Assembly (NCBI RefSeq): GCF_944387805.1
Contig: NZ_CALXGI010000007.1
Coordinates: 1 to 64,000, forward strand
DNA length: 64,000 nucleotides
Reading direction: 5' to 3'
Origin: an uncultured Pseudoflavonifractor sp.
GTDB lineage: Bacteria > Bacillota > Clostridia > Oscillospirales > Oscillospiraceae
The notes beneath the pieces were generated by a model. That model did not search any database, was not told where the DNA came from, and saw only the letters and a list, made by a program, of their open reading frames with translations. This document shows, piece after piece, positions 8,604 through 16,862 of this stretch (within the stretch, counting starts at the first letter, position 1; every line of letters starts with the position of its first letter). Position numbers and translations under genes: made by a program.

Positions 8604-10199
8604 ATGAAACTGACCTTTTTCGGCGCGGCCAAGGCGGTCACCGGCAGCTGTCACTGCGTGGAGTGCGGCGGAAAGCGGATTCTGGTGGACTGCGGACTTC
8701 AGCAGGGGCGGGACGAGCAGGACAACAGCCGTCTGGACTTTACGCCCGGGTATATCGACGCCGTTGTGGTGACCCACGCTCACATTGACCACTCCGGCCG
8801 CCTGCCTCTGCTGGTCAAGCAGGGCTTTGACGGTCCCATCTACTGCACCCGGCTCACCGCCCAGCTGCTGTCCATCATGCTGCGGGACTCTGCCCACATC
8901 CAGGAGAGCGACGCCCAGTGGGAGAACCAGAAGGGCAAGCGGGCCGGCCGCCCGCCGGTGGAGCCGCTGTACACTGTGGAGGATGCGGAGCTGACCCTGA
9001 AGCAGCTGGTCTCCTGCGAGTACGGCCAGGAGCTGGACATCCTTCCCGGCGCCGCCCGCCTTCGTTTCACCGACGCCGGGCATCTGCTGGGCTCCGCCAG
9101 TGCGGAAATCTGGCTTACCGAGGGGGGCCAGACCCGGAAGATCGTCTTTTCCGGCGACATCGGCAACCACGACCAGCCCATTATCCGGGATCCCCAGTAC
9201 ATCCAGGAGGCAGACTACGTCCTCACGGAGAGCACCTACGGCGACCGGCTCCACCAGGGCAATGGGGAGTACAAAGAGCAGCTGGCGGACATCATCGACC
9301 GCACCCTGAGCCGCGGGGGCAACGTGGTGATTCCCTCCTTTGCCGTGGGCCGCACCCAGGAGCTGCTCTACTTTATCCGGGAGATTAAAGAGGAGAACCT
9401 GGCCCCCAACGCCCCCAACTTTCAGGTCTGCGTGGACTCCCCCCTGGCCCGGGAGGCCACCCGCATCTTCTCCGGCGACCTCCACGGCTACCTGGACGAG
9501 GATGCCCTGGAGGTGGTGCGGGACGGGGAGGCCCTGTTCACCTTCCCCGGCCTGACCCTGGTGGAGAGCAGCGAGGAGTCCAAGGCCCTGAACACAGACA
9601 AGACTCCCAAGGTCATCATCTCCGCCTCCGGCATGTGCGACGCCGGCCGGATCCGCCATCACCTGAAGCACAACCTGTGGCGCAGGGAGTGCACCGTGGT
9701 CTTTGTGGGCTATCAGGCCGAGGGCAGCCTGGGCCGCCGGCTGCTGGAGGGGGCCAAGGAGGTCAAGCTGTTCGGTGAGACCATTGCCGTCAACGCGGAG
9801 ATTACCCAGTGCCACGGCCTGTCCTCCCACGCCGACCGGAACGGCCTGCTGGCCTGGATCAACTACTACAACCCCAGGCCCAAGGAGGTCTTTGTGGTCC
9901 ACGGCGACGCGGAGGTCACCGAGATCTACGCCAACACCCTGCGGGAACAGGGGTTCTCCGCCCACGCCCCTGAGTATGAGGAGGTCTACGACCTGCTCTC
10001 CGGCAAGGTGCTGGCAGCGGGGATTCCCCAGCCCAGAAAGGCCGCGCCCCAGGACGCCGGTTCTCCCGCTTACCGCCGCCTGGAGGAGGCGGGAGAAAAG
10101 CTCATGGAGGCTATTCGCAGCAACAAGGGCGGGGCCAACAAGGATCTGGCCAAGTTCGCCGACCAGATCCGGGCGCTGGCGGAGAAATGGACGCGCTGA
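8604..10199 (+). CDS. Beta-CASP metallo-beta-lactamase fold ribonuclease
   Basis: 531 residues, of the RNA-processing MBL group related to CPSF-73. The zinc motif VVVTHAHIDHSG lies near residue 57, with downstream ligands in GHLLGSA and SGDIG. The beta-CASP region contains STYGDR, PSFAVGRTQE (motif A-like) and SASGMCDAGR, and the terminal SSHADR and VVHGD motifs complete the active site. The family cleaves single-stranded RNA; the target here is unknown. ATG 8604 is preferred over an upstream GTG because GGAGG at 8591-8595 is correctly spaced for it. It is monocistronic: own promoter, strong terminator. Confidence 0.92.
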   Translation: MKLTFFGAAKAVTGSCHCVECGGKRILVDCGLQQGRDEQDNSRLDFTPGYIDAVVVTHAHIDHSGRLPLLVKQGFDGPIYCTRLTAQLLSIMLRDSAHIQESDAQWENQKGKRAGRPPVEPLYTVEDAELTLKQLVSCEYGQELDILPGAARLRFTDAGHLLGSASAEIWLTEGGQTRKIVFSGDIGNHDQPIIRDPQYIQEADYVLTESTYGDRLHQGNGEYKEQLADIIDRTLSRGGNVVIPSFAVGRTQELLYFIREIKEENLAPNAPNFQVCVDSPLAREATRIFSGDLHGYLDEDALEVVRDGEALFTFPGLTLVESSEESKALNTDKTPKVIISASGMCDAGRIRHHLKHNLWRRECTVVFVGYQAEGSLGRRLLEGAKEVKLFGETIAVNAEITQCHGLSSHADRNGLLAWINYYNPRPKEVFVVHGDAEVTEIYANTLREQGFSAHAPEYEEVYDLLSGKVLAAGIPQPRKAAPQDAGSPAYRRLEEAGEKLMEAIRSNKGGANKDLAKFADQIRALAEKWTR

Positions 10200-10207
10200 T
10201 GGGAACA

Positions 10208-10242
10208 AAAAAGAGGCTGGAGCGCTGCTCCAGCCTCTTTTT
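10208..10242. terminator. Bidirectional terminator
   Basis: A 16-bp stem with A-run on the left and T-run on the right. It serves the beta-CASP gene on the plus strand and the small zinc protein on the minus strand. Confidence 0.88.
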
Positions 10243-10250
10243 GAATGAAA

Positions 10251-10460
10251 TTACAGCTTGAAATCTTCGTCCTTCAGCTTGCTGAAGTCGGGGGCTACCG
10301 GCCTGGGGGGCACCCGCTTGAAGGGGTCGTAGTGAAATGCGCGGCAGCGGTCCCCGGGGGATACCACTCCTTTCTTGGCGCACAGCAGGTTCTCTTCGTC
10401 CAGCGGCGCGGAGCGGGTGCAGTAGGCGCAGCGGGGTTCAATGGATTTTTGAAACAGCAT
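10251..10460 (-). CDS. Small Cys-rich protein, probable zinc binder
   Basis: 69 residues starting MLFQKSIEPRCAYC. Cysteines occur as CAYC near the N-terminus, then a single Cys in LLCAKKG and one in GDRCRAF, suggesting one zinc site. The C-terminus is charged. A GGAGGG site precedes the ATG at the usual distance, which supports this start over longer frames. It resembles small conserved proteins of unknown function in Clostridia. The function is unknown. Confidence 0.7.
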   Translation of the reverse strand: MLFQKSIEPRCAYCTRSAPLDEENLLCAKKGVVSPGDRCRAFHYDPFKRVPPRPVAPDFSKLKDEDFKL

Positions 10461-10560
10461 GTCAGTTCCCTCCGGAAGGCGTTTCTTTTCCTGCCTACCA
10501 GTATACCGCATTCCGGCGGGATTTTCCACAAAAACCGGGGAGAAAGGGGAAAAACAGACT

Positions 10561-11730
10561 TCACACCCTCCGGCAGCGCCGAAGGGCGGCGGCTGCGGCG
10601 GCAAAGAAGAGGAGCCACACAACCCAGGCGGACACGGTGGAGATGACCAGGGCGGTGTGAAAGTCCAGCCCGGCGATGGAGGCCACCTGGTCGGCCAGGT
10701 AGGAGGCGGCGGGGGCCTCAAAGGAGAACAGACGGGACAGTCCCGCCACAAACAGGGCGGACAGTCCGCCGTGAAGGAGCTTGCCAACCAGATAGGTCCG
10801 TACGCTCAGGCCGCTGCCGCCGATGAAGGACAGCACCTGGCAGTGGACGGACACCCCGGCCCAGCCCAGCATAAAGGCGGCCATGGACAGACGCCCCGCC
10901 AGAGCCCCGGAACCGGACAGAGTCCACACGCCGGAGGAGATCTCCAGAAAGCCGGTAAGCAGCCGTTCCGCCCACGCCTGAGAGAAGCCCAGGGGGGACA
11001 GCAGAGTCCCCAGGACCCGGGACAGGCCGGAGAGAACCCCGGACAGGAAGAGCAGCTTGATAACCACAGTGAAGAACACCACAAAGGCGCAGATGTTAAG
11101 GGTGGAGAGAAAAGAGCTCTTGATGGACCCGGTGAAGGCGGCGGTGAAGCGCTGGGCCTGAAACCGGGGCGCAGGGCGCTCCCTGTCCCGTTTGGCGCCG
11201 CCCGCCTTGTAGAAGCGGAAGAGAATGCCCACGCACAGCGACGCGGCGGCGTGGGCCAGGTAGAGCAGCAGGCCTATTTTGCTGCTGCCGAACACCCCCG
11301 CTCCCACCACGCCCAGGATAAAGGCGGGGCCGGAGTTATTGCAGAAGGAGAGCAGCCGTTCCGCCTCAGTGCGGGAGCACATGCCCTTCTCGTAGAGGCT
11401 GATGGCGGTCTTGGCGCCCACGGGGTAGCCGCCGATAAAGCCCAGGGCAAACGCGGAGGCGCAGGCGCCGCTGACGTTGAACAGGGGGCGCATGACCTTC
11501 TCCAGAGCCCGCCCCAGGTAGCTTGCCAGGCCCAGCTCCACCACCAGGGAGGACAGAACAAAGAAGGGAAACAGGGAGGGAATGATCACATTGTAGCACA
11601 GTGTCAGTCCGTCCCTGGCGGCCGCCATGGCCTCCTGGGGGTAGAACATGAGCCCCAGGGTGGCGCACAGCAGGGCCAGCCCCAAAATGGCGTCCCGCAC
11701 TCCCTGCCTGGCCAGCAGTTTGGATATCAT
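10561..11730 (-). CDS. ylbJ: YlbJ-like sporulation integral membrane protein
   Basis: 389 residues, strongly hydrophobic, with two nucleoside-recognition (Gate) domains, as in YlbJ. Landmarks are the N-terminal IIPSLFPFFVLSS segment, GFIGGYPVGAKT and CNNSGPAFILG, all typical of this family. In Bacillus, ylbJ is made in the mother cell and is needed for spore cortex formation; that role is assumed here. The GGAGGTGGG ribosome site lies just before the ATG. The gene diverges from the DUF2804 gene. Confidence 0.85.
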   Translation of the reverse strand: MISKLLARQGVRDAILGLALLCATLGLMFYPQEAMAAARDGLTLCYNVIIPSLFPFFVLSSLVVELGLASYLGRALEKVMRPLFNVSGACASAFALGFIGGYPVGAKTAISLYEKGMCSRTEAERLLSFCNNSGPAFILGVVGAGVFGSSKIGLLLYLAHAAASLCVGILFRFYKAGGAKRDRERPAPRFQAQRFTAAFTGSIKSSFLSTLNICAFVVFFTVVIKLLFLSGVLSGLSRVLGTLLSPLGFSQAWAERLLTGFLEISSGVWTLSGSGALAGRLSMAAFMLGWAGVSVHCQVLSFIGGSGLSVRTYLVGKLLHGGLSALFVAGLSRLFSFEAPAASYLADQVASIAGLDFHTALVISTVSAWVVWLLFFAAAAAALRRCRRV

Positions 11731-11785
11731 GCTCCCACCTCCCGTCCAGACAGGATATGCGCCCGCTGGTTGTCCCTATGCCCGC

Positions 11786-11814
11786 TTGCCCCTGAGCGGC
11801 AGGTAAGATATAAT
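11786..11814 (+). promoter_or_regulatory. Sigma-A promoter of the DUF2804 gene
   Basis: TTGCCC, 17 bases, TATAAT, ending 26 bases before the GTG start. Confidence 0.7.
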
Positions 11815-11840
11815 GGAGAAGAGAAAAAGGAGGGAGCGCC

Positions 11841-12872
11841 GTGGAGCAGCATGAGATTACAGCACCCATCCCCCTGCTGGACGAACAGGGCAACCTGACA
11901 CAGGCGGGATACGCCAAAAGGCTTCTGCCGGTGTACGACCGCAGCAAGGTAAAGGGAGGGCTCACCCGGCTGAAGGAGTGGGACTACTACCTGGTGATGA
12001 ACGACCATTTCGCCCTGGCCCTCACCATTGCGGACAACTCCTATATGGGCCTGGACTCCATCTCCCTCCTGGACTTTGATCAGGGCTGGCAGGTGACAAA
12101 GAGCCCCATGCGGCTTCTGCCCATGGGCCGCACCGGCCTGCCCTCCACTTCTGAACAGGGGGACACGGCGGTGTCGAGGAAGGGGTACGGCCTCTTCTTC
12201 CGGGCCGGCGGGGACAAGCGGCTGCTGGTGGCCCACATGGACAATTTCCGGGATGGTCAGGCGCTGGACGCCCGGGTGGTGCTCACCGACGAGCCGGAGG
12301 AGTCCATGGTTATCTGCACCCCCTTTGACAAGCCGGGGCACTTCTACTACAACCAGAAAATCAACTGCATGCGGGCCTCCGGGGCTGTCACCCTGGGGGA
12401 TAAGACCTACACCTTCCGCCCGGCGGACTCCTTCGGCACCCTGGACTGGGGCCGTGGGGTGTGGACCTACCACAACACCTGGTACTGGGGCTCCGCCTCC
12501 GGTCTGGCGGACGGGGTGCCCTTCGGCTTCAACATCGGCTACGGCTTCGGGGACACCTCGGCGGCCACCGAGAACATGCTCTTTTACGGCGGAAAGGCCC
12601 ATAAGCTCTCCAGGGTGGCCTTTCACATCCCACAAAAGGGCGGCCGGTACGACTACATGGCCAACTGGACCTTTACCAGCGACGACGGCCGCTTTGAAAT
12701 GGACTTCCAGCCCGTTCTGGACCGGGCGGCCTGCACCAGCGTGGGGGTGCTCAAGTCCGACCAGCACCAGGTGTTCGGCCGCTTCACCGGCCGGACGGTG
12801 CTGGACGACGGCACAGCGGTGGAGCTGCGGAACTTTATGGGCTTTGCCGAGCGGGTGGAAAACAAGTGGTAA
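11841..12872 (+). CDS. DUF2804 family protein
   Basis: 343 residues matching the pattern of the DUF2804 family: N-terminal ITAPIPLLDEQGNL, central WDYYLVMND and a Trp/Gly-rich middle (DWGRGVWTYHNTWYWGSA). It is probably a beta-rich fold, possibly lipocalin-like; no enzymatic activity is established for the family. It uses a GTG start, supported by GGAGG seven bases upstream, and has no signal peptide. The gene is preceded by a near-consensus promoter and closed by a terminator shared with the facing TetR gene. Confidence 0.85.
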   Translation: MEQHEITAPIPLLDEQGNLTQAGYAKRLLPVYDRSKVKGGLTRLKEWDYYLVMNDHFALALTIADNSYMGLDSISLLDFDQGWQVTKSPMRLLPMGRTGLPSTSEQGDTAVSRKGYGLFFRAGGDKRLLVAHMDNFRDGQALDARVVLTDEPEESMVICTPFDKPGHFYYNQKINCMRASGAVTLGDKTYTFRPADSFGTLDWGRGVWTYHNTWYWGSASGLADGVPFGFNIGYGFGDTSAATENMLFYGGKAHKLSRVAFHIPQKGGRYDYMANWTFTSDDGRFEMDFQPVLDRAACTSVGVLKSDQHQVFGRFTGRTVLDDGTAVELRNFMGFAERVENKW

Positions 12873-12880
12873 AGACAGCA

Positions 12881-12913
12881 ACAGGGGCGCGTCACAGGAC
12901 GCGCCCCTGTTTT
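12881..12913. terminator. Terminator between convergent genes
   Basis: A 13-bp stem (12881-12893 with 12898-12910), loop ACAG, then TTTT. It is placed between the DUF2804 gene and the TetR gene, which converge. Confidence 0.85.
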
Positions 12914-12917
12914 ACTA

Positions 12918-13514
12918 TTAAGCTGTGCGCTGGAAGATCTGGGCGAAGAACTGATAGTCCTGCTCCAGCTTGGGCAATAATGGGTAGGAGCCCTGGTGGA
13001 GAATCCAGTCGATGGCCACGCCCCGGAAGTGGCGGAACAGAAAATCCGCCACCCACTCCGGCGACTTGCCCGGCATCAGCCGCCCCAGGTCCCTGGTCTG
13101 CCGCAGACACTCCAGCATGGCCCGGTGGGTGAAGCGGGAGGGGTCCATGGACTCAAAGGAGGGGTTGGAGAGGCGGTGGACATAGTACCGCGCCACCAGC
13201 TCATGGCCCTCCTCCTCCATAAACCCGGCGTAGCTGGACAGCAGCAGCCACAGCCGGGATACCGGGTCGTCCTTTTCATGGCCGTCCAGGGCCCGCTCCA
13301 TGTAGGCGTCCAGGGAGGCAAAGCCCCGCACCAGCATATCTTCCTTTGACTTGAAATGGTGATAAAAAGCGCCGGTGGTAATACCGGCCCGGCGGCAGAT
13401 GTCCCGGATGGACACATGGTCGAAGCTGTCCTCGTGGGACAGCTCCATCGCCGCCTGAAGGATGGCCTGCTCCGTCTGTTTGGCCTGAGCCTTCCGCCGC
13501 TCGCGATAATCCAT
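12918..13514 (-). CDS. TetR family transcriptional regulator
   Basis: 198 residues. The N-terminal helix-turn-helix is clear (residues about 12-58: ILQAAMELS, VSIRDICRRAGITTGAFYHHF, KSKEDM), followed by a helical ligand domain of unknown specificity. The start MDYRERRKAQ is chosen because GGAGG lies the right distance upstream. The gene diverges from degV, and a perfect 6-3-6 palindrome lies in the shared region directly after the degV promoter. It therefore probably represses degV and perhaps itself. Confidence 0.9.
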   Translation of the reverse strand: MDYRERRKAQAKQTEQAILQAAMELSHEDSFDHVSIRDICRRAGITTGAFYHHFKSKEDMLVRGFASLDAYMERALDGHEKDDPVSRLWLLLSSYAGFMEEEGHELVARYYVHRLSNPSFESMDPSRFTHRAMLECLRQTRDLGRLMPGKSPEWVADFLFRHFRGVAIDWILHQGSYPLLPKLEQDYQFFAQIFQRTA

Positions 13515-13533
13515 TTTTTGGCCTCCTTCTCGC

Positions 13534-13562
13534 TTGACAGTGATGGAAAAGTTAGATATAAT
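13534..13562 (+). promoter_or_regulatory. Consensus promoter of degV
   Basis: TTGACA, 17 bases, TATAAT: both hexamers are perfect. The initiation site would fall inside the palindrome at 13568-13582. Confidence 0.88.
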
Positions 13563-13567
13563 AATCA

Positions 13568-13582
13568 CATAACGCTGTTATG
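13568..13582. promoter_or_regulatory. Putative TetR operator
   Basis: Perfect palindrome CATAAC-GCT-GTTATG six bases after the -10 box of the degV promoter. Its position fits repression by the divergent TetR protein. Confidence 0.65.
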
Positions 13583-13613
13583 TTATGTTCCGTAATGTTA
13601 ATTATAGAGTAGG

Positions 13614-14489
13614 ATGATAGAGTTGTCAAACCCTTATAAGATTGCGATTCTGACGGATTCCTGCGCTGACCTCTCAGAGGAGCTGCGGGCGGGCAAGCCC
13701 ATCTACACCGTGCCGCTGAAAATCGCCTGCCGGGATGGGGAGTATTTCGACGGAGTGGATATTTTCTCCTCCGACATCTATCGCCGCCTGGAGGCGGGGG
13801 AGCTGCCCAAGACCTCTCTGCCCGATTTCTTCACCGCCGACCGGATTCTCAGCCGCATCAAGGCGGATGGGTACGAGCGGGTGCTGGCCATCCACCTCTC
13901 TTCGGGGCTTTCCGGCACCTACAACATGGTCCGCCTGCTGGGTGAGAGCAGGAGCGACCTGGAGATCGCCGTGTTCGACTCCCTCAGCGGCGCGCTGGGC
14001 ATGGGCATCTCGGTGCTCCAGGCATGGGAGGACATTGAAAACGGCATGTCCTGGGATGAGCTGGTGAAGGAGCGGGTGCCCAAGCTGCTGGCCAATACCT
14101 ACCCCTTCTTCTCGGTGGATACCCTGGAGTATCTGGCCAAGGGCGGGCGCATCGGCAAGGTGACCGCCATGGCGGGGACCATGCTGAGCATCAAGCCCCT
14201 CATCACCTTTGCCGGGGACGGACAGCTCCAGAGTATCGCCAAGGTCCGGGGACGCAAGGCGGTGCAGGACAAGCTGATTGAGCTGGTGTGCAAGTCTCTG
14301 GGGGACCACAAGCGGTACAACCTGGCGGTGGCCAACGGCGGCGCACCGGAGGAGATGGCCCAGCTCCGGGCCAGAATGGAGCAGCTCTTCCCCAACTACG
14401 ACCACTTCTGGCAGGGGGAGATGGACGCCACCCTCAGCGTCTACATCGGCAAGGGGGCTCTGGGCGCCTGTGTCCAGGTGCTGGACTGA
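13614..14489 (+). CDS. DegV family fatty-acid-binding protein
   Basis: 291 residues. Family signatures are AILTDSCADL near the N-terminus, ISSGLSGTY-like HLSSGLSGTYN (about 91), DTLEYLAKGGRIGK (about 167) and LSIKPLIT (about 190). DegV (FakB-type) proteins bind a fatty acid and, with FakA, present it for phosphorylation in phospholipid synthesis; no fakA is in the window. Ribosome site is weak (AGAGTAGG), so the exact start is not certain. The consensus promoter and operator upstream suggest strong, repressible expression. Confidence 0.9.
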   Translation: MIELSNPYKIAILTDSCADLSEELRAGKPIYTVPLKIACRDGEYFDGVDIFSSDIYRRLEAGELPKTSLPDFFTADRILSRIKADGYERVLAIHLSSGLSGTYNMVRLLGESRSDLEIAVFDSLSGALGMGISVLQAWEDIENGMSWDELVKERVPKLLANTYPFFSVDTLEYLAKGGRIGKVTAMAGTMLSIKPLITFAGDGQLQSIAKVRGRKAVQDKLIELVCKSLGDHKRYNLAVANGGAPEEMAQLRARMEQLFPNYDHFWQGEMDATLSVYIGKGALGACVQVLD

Positions 14490-14505
14490 GACAGTAAAAT
14501 ACAGT

Positions 14506-14540
14506 ACAGGCGGCGGGAAAATTCCCGCCGCCTGTTTTTT
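14506..14540 (+). terminator. Terminator of degV
   Basis: A 13-14 bp stem (ACAGGCGGCGGGAA with its complement), then TTTTTT. Confidence 0.9.
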
Positions 14541-14752
14541 CAGCCGCCGATGAGGAAGTCGAGGATATCCATGCCGGTGTCGTTCTGGGCCTTGTAGAGC
14601 TCGGTGTAACCGCACCGGGTGCAGGTGATGGTGTAAAACTTCTTGTTCTGGATGTCGAAGAACTTGGCGAAGTTTCCGCCGGTGGCCTGGAACTGGTCGT
14701 GCTCATAGGTCATACAGCCGCACTTGGGGCAGACATACTGTTGCTGTTCCAT
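14540..14752 (-). CDS. Zn-ribbon protein, YpzJ-like
   Basis: 70 residues beginning MEQQQYVCPKCGC. Two cysteine pairs, CPKC (about 8) and CTRC (about 47), form a zinc ribbon, with aromatic residues between them (FFDIQNKKFYTI). It fits the small predicted nucleic-acid-binding Zn-ribbon family of YpzJ. A GGAG site upstream supports this start, which is 21 codons inside a longer frame. It converges with degV. Confidence 0.8.
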   Translation of the reverse strand: MEQQQYVCPKCGCMTYEHDQFQATGGNFAKFFDIQNKKFYTITCTRCGYTELYKAQNDTGMDILDFLIGG

Positions 14753-14894
14753 AAAAGCGTCACTCCTTATTTCCCGGGGAAAGGGGGACAGCGGCAGTTC
14801 ACCGGGATTTTGCAATCATTGTACAAAAGACAGATTGAAAACACAATATAAAAAGCATTAAAATAAGTGCAGCTTTTAGTGGAGGGGGGACATT

Positions 14895-15437
14895 ATGCTG
14901 CTGATACTGGGGAGCAGAAATGAGGAGGGGCGGGCTGCGTCCCGGCGGCTGCTGGCGCTGGGTCTGCGGGAGATCTGGGGCCTGGAGGAGATGCCGCCTG
15001 TGGAGCGGGGCCCCATGGGAAAGCCCTTTTTCCCTTCCATGCCCCATATCCATTTCAACCTGAGCCACAGCGGTGACCTGGCCCTCTGCGCCTTCTCCGA
15101 TCAGAGCGTGGGGGTGGACATCGAGCGGGTGCGTCCCCACCGTGCCGGTCTGCCCCGGTATGTGCTCAGCGACCGGGAGTACCGGTGGTTTGAGGCCCAG
15201 GGGGGCGGCTGGGAGAAATTCTGCCAGTTGTGGACCCGGAAGGAGAGCTGGGTCAAGCGGACGGGGGGCAGCATTGCCGGACCGGCCAAAATCTGCCCGC
15301 CCCTGCCCGGCGAACAGGCGGAGGGCGTGCTGCTGCATGACTTTTCCGGCGAGGGCTGGCGGGCGGCGGTGTGCGCTGCCGGAGAAGACGAATGTGAGAT
15401 CCAGTGGCGGGATTTCGGAATGCACTGGAATGCATAA
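14895..15437 (+). CDS. 4'-phosphopantetheinyl transferase, Sfp type
   Basis: 180 residues, shorter than Sfp (about 220) but with the essential motifs: FNLSHSGDLALCAF (about 54), the magnesium site GVDIER (about 74) and WTRKESWVKRTG (about 115). It moves phosphopantetheine from CoA to a serine on carrier proteins. No carrier protein or synthase is nearby, so whether it serves fatty acid synthesis or a secondary pathway cannot be told. Ribosome site is GGAGG, eight or nine bases before the ATG. Confidence 0.88.
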   Translation: MLLILGSRNEEGRAASRRLLALGLREIWGLEEMPPVERGPMGKPFFPSMPHIHFNLSHSGDLALCAFSDQSVGVDIERVRPHRAGLPRYVLSDREYRWFEAQGGGWEKFCQLWTRKESWVKRTGGSIAGPAKICPPLPGEQAEGVLLHDFSGEGWRAAVCAAGEDECEIQWRDFGMHWNA

Positions 15438-15452
15438 CAGATGACATACAGA

Positions 15453-15507
15453 GACAAAACAGCCCGGCTTTTTTCCTATTTTATGAAAAAAGCCGGGCTG
15501 TTTTGTC
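15453..15507 (+). terminator. Long perfect terminator hairpin
   Basis: A perfect 22-bp stem (15453-15474 with 15486-15507) with an 11-base loop. Both arms carry A/T runs, so it could work in both directions. Confidence 0.88.
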
Positions 15508-15657
15508 CATAATGTGATAAGGCCTGAAATTTCGAAACAAGGAATTTCCTTTTTCTTAATCATTCTTTAAGCTTTGGGACAGGGTTTTCTAAAGATTCAG
15601 AAGCTATACTCATAGATGTAAACAGGAAGAAAACGCATAATGACAGGAGGGATGGAC

Positions 15658-16749
15658 ATGAAGGTCCTGATTCTCACAGGAAAATTCGGTATGGGACACT
15701 GGTCGGCCTCCCAGTCTCTGGCGCAGCAGTTCCGGGATGAGGAAGCCGGCACAGAGGTCAAGGTGCTGGACTTTATTGACTACGCCGTACCCAGCGCTTC
15801 TGAGGCGTGGTACAAGGGCTTTTCCCTGCTGGTCACTCACGGCAGCGGGATTTATAATACTTACTATAAGATGACGGAAAATATGGAGAGCGACGCCCAT
15901 CCGCCCTTTGAGTGGCACTTTCTGGACCGCCTGTCCACCCTGCTGGACGCGGAGGAGCCGGATATGGTGGTGGCCACCCATCCCCTGTGCGCCCAGCTGG
16001 TGTCCCGCTGGAAGCAGGAGACCGGGACGGCGCTGCCGCTCATCACCTGCATCACTGATTTGTCCGTCCACGGCGAGTGGATTAACAGCGGCACCGACTG
16101 TTATCTGGTGGGCACCCCGGAACTGCGGGATCAGCTGGCCCGCAAGGGTGTGAATCCAGCCATCATCGTGCCCACCGGCATCCCGGTGAAGGCCCAGTTC
16201 AAGTCCACGCCCCACCGCCGGGACGGCCAGCAGCGGAGCCTGCTCATTATGGGAGGCGGCCTGGGCCTGCTGCCCCGAAAGGACCGGTTCTACGAAGAGC
16301 TCAACGCCCTGCCCGGGGTGGAGACCACCATCATCGCCGGCCGGAACGAGAAGCTGCGGGAGCGGCTGGAGGGAAAGTATGAGCACATCCATGTGGTGGG
16401 GTACACCGACCGGGTGTACGACTACATGGCCCAGGCGGACCTGATGCTCTCCAAGCCCGGCGGCATTACGCTCTTTGAGAGCATCTTCTCCGAGCTGCCC
16501 CTGCTGGCCTGGGAGCCATTTCTCCAGCAGGAGATCAACAACGCCCGGTTCCTGCTCCGCGCCGGCATCGGCGCCGTGGCGGCCAAGGAGGTTGAGGCGT
16601 GCCTGGAAGCAATTCGAAATCTAATCTATGACCGGGAGAAGCTGGCGGCTATGGCGGGCAATATGCGCCGCCTGAAGAGCAGGCTGGCAGAGAACAGCCT
16701 GGGCGCCATACTGGAGACCCTGCATGTGATGAAGGGAGCGTGCGCGTGA
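15658..16749 (+). CDS. MGDG synthase-like glycosyltransferase (UgtP-like)
   Basis: 363 residues of the GT28/MGDG-synthase group. The N-terminal domain starts VLILTGKFGMGHWSAS, the lipid-acceptor loop of this family. The C-terminal Rossmann domain has IMGGGLG, VGYTDRVYDYMAQADL and the nucleotide-sugar site KPGGITLFE (about 271). It probably adds a sugar to diacylglycerol at the inner membrane face. ATG 15658 is preferred over one at 15640 because GGAGG (15646-15650) lies between them at the correct spacing. It overlaps the next small gene by one base. Confidence 0.9.
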   Translation: MKVLILTGKFGMGHWSASQSLAQQFRDEEAGTEVKVLDFIDYAVPSASEAWYKGFSLLVTHGSGIYNTYYKMTENMESDAHPPFEWHFLDRLSTLLDAEEPDMVVATHPLCAQLVSRWKQETGTALPLITCITDLSVHGEWINSGTDCYLVGTPELRDQLARKGVNPAIIVPTGIPVKAQFKSTPHRRDGQQRSLLIMGGGLGLLPRKDRFYEELNALPGVETTIIAGRNEKLRERLEGKYEHIHVVGYTDRVYDYMAQADLMLSKPGGITLFESIFSELPLLAWEPFLQQEINNARFLLRAGIGAVAAKEVEACLEAIRNLIYDREKLAAMAGNMRRLKSRLAENSLGAILETLHVMKGACA

Positions 16750-16862
16750 TGAAGAAAAAGAGTACTGCGAGGCGGCTTGCGGCGCTGACTGCGCTGGCAG
16801 CGCTGTTGGCCCTGGCGGGCCGGCTGGTATGGGGCTGGAGGCAGGTGCACGCCCATGAATAA
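16749..16862 (+). CDS. 37-aa membrane peptide between glycosyltransferase and flippase genes
   Basis: Start MKKKSTARRL, then an Ala/Leu-rich hydrophobic segment (about residues 11-28) and a short polar tail ending VHAHE. The ATG overlaps the stop of the glycosyltransferase (ATGA) and its end overlaps the start of the next gene by eight bases. This is the compact packing of a translationally coupled operon. It is a one-segment membrane peptide, function unknown; it could assist the neighbouring glycolipid enzymes. Confidence 0.65.
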   Translation: MKKKSTARRLAALTALAALLALAGRLVWGWRQVHAHE

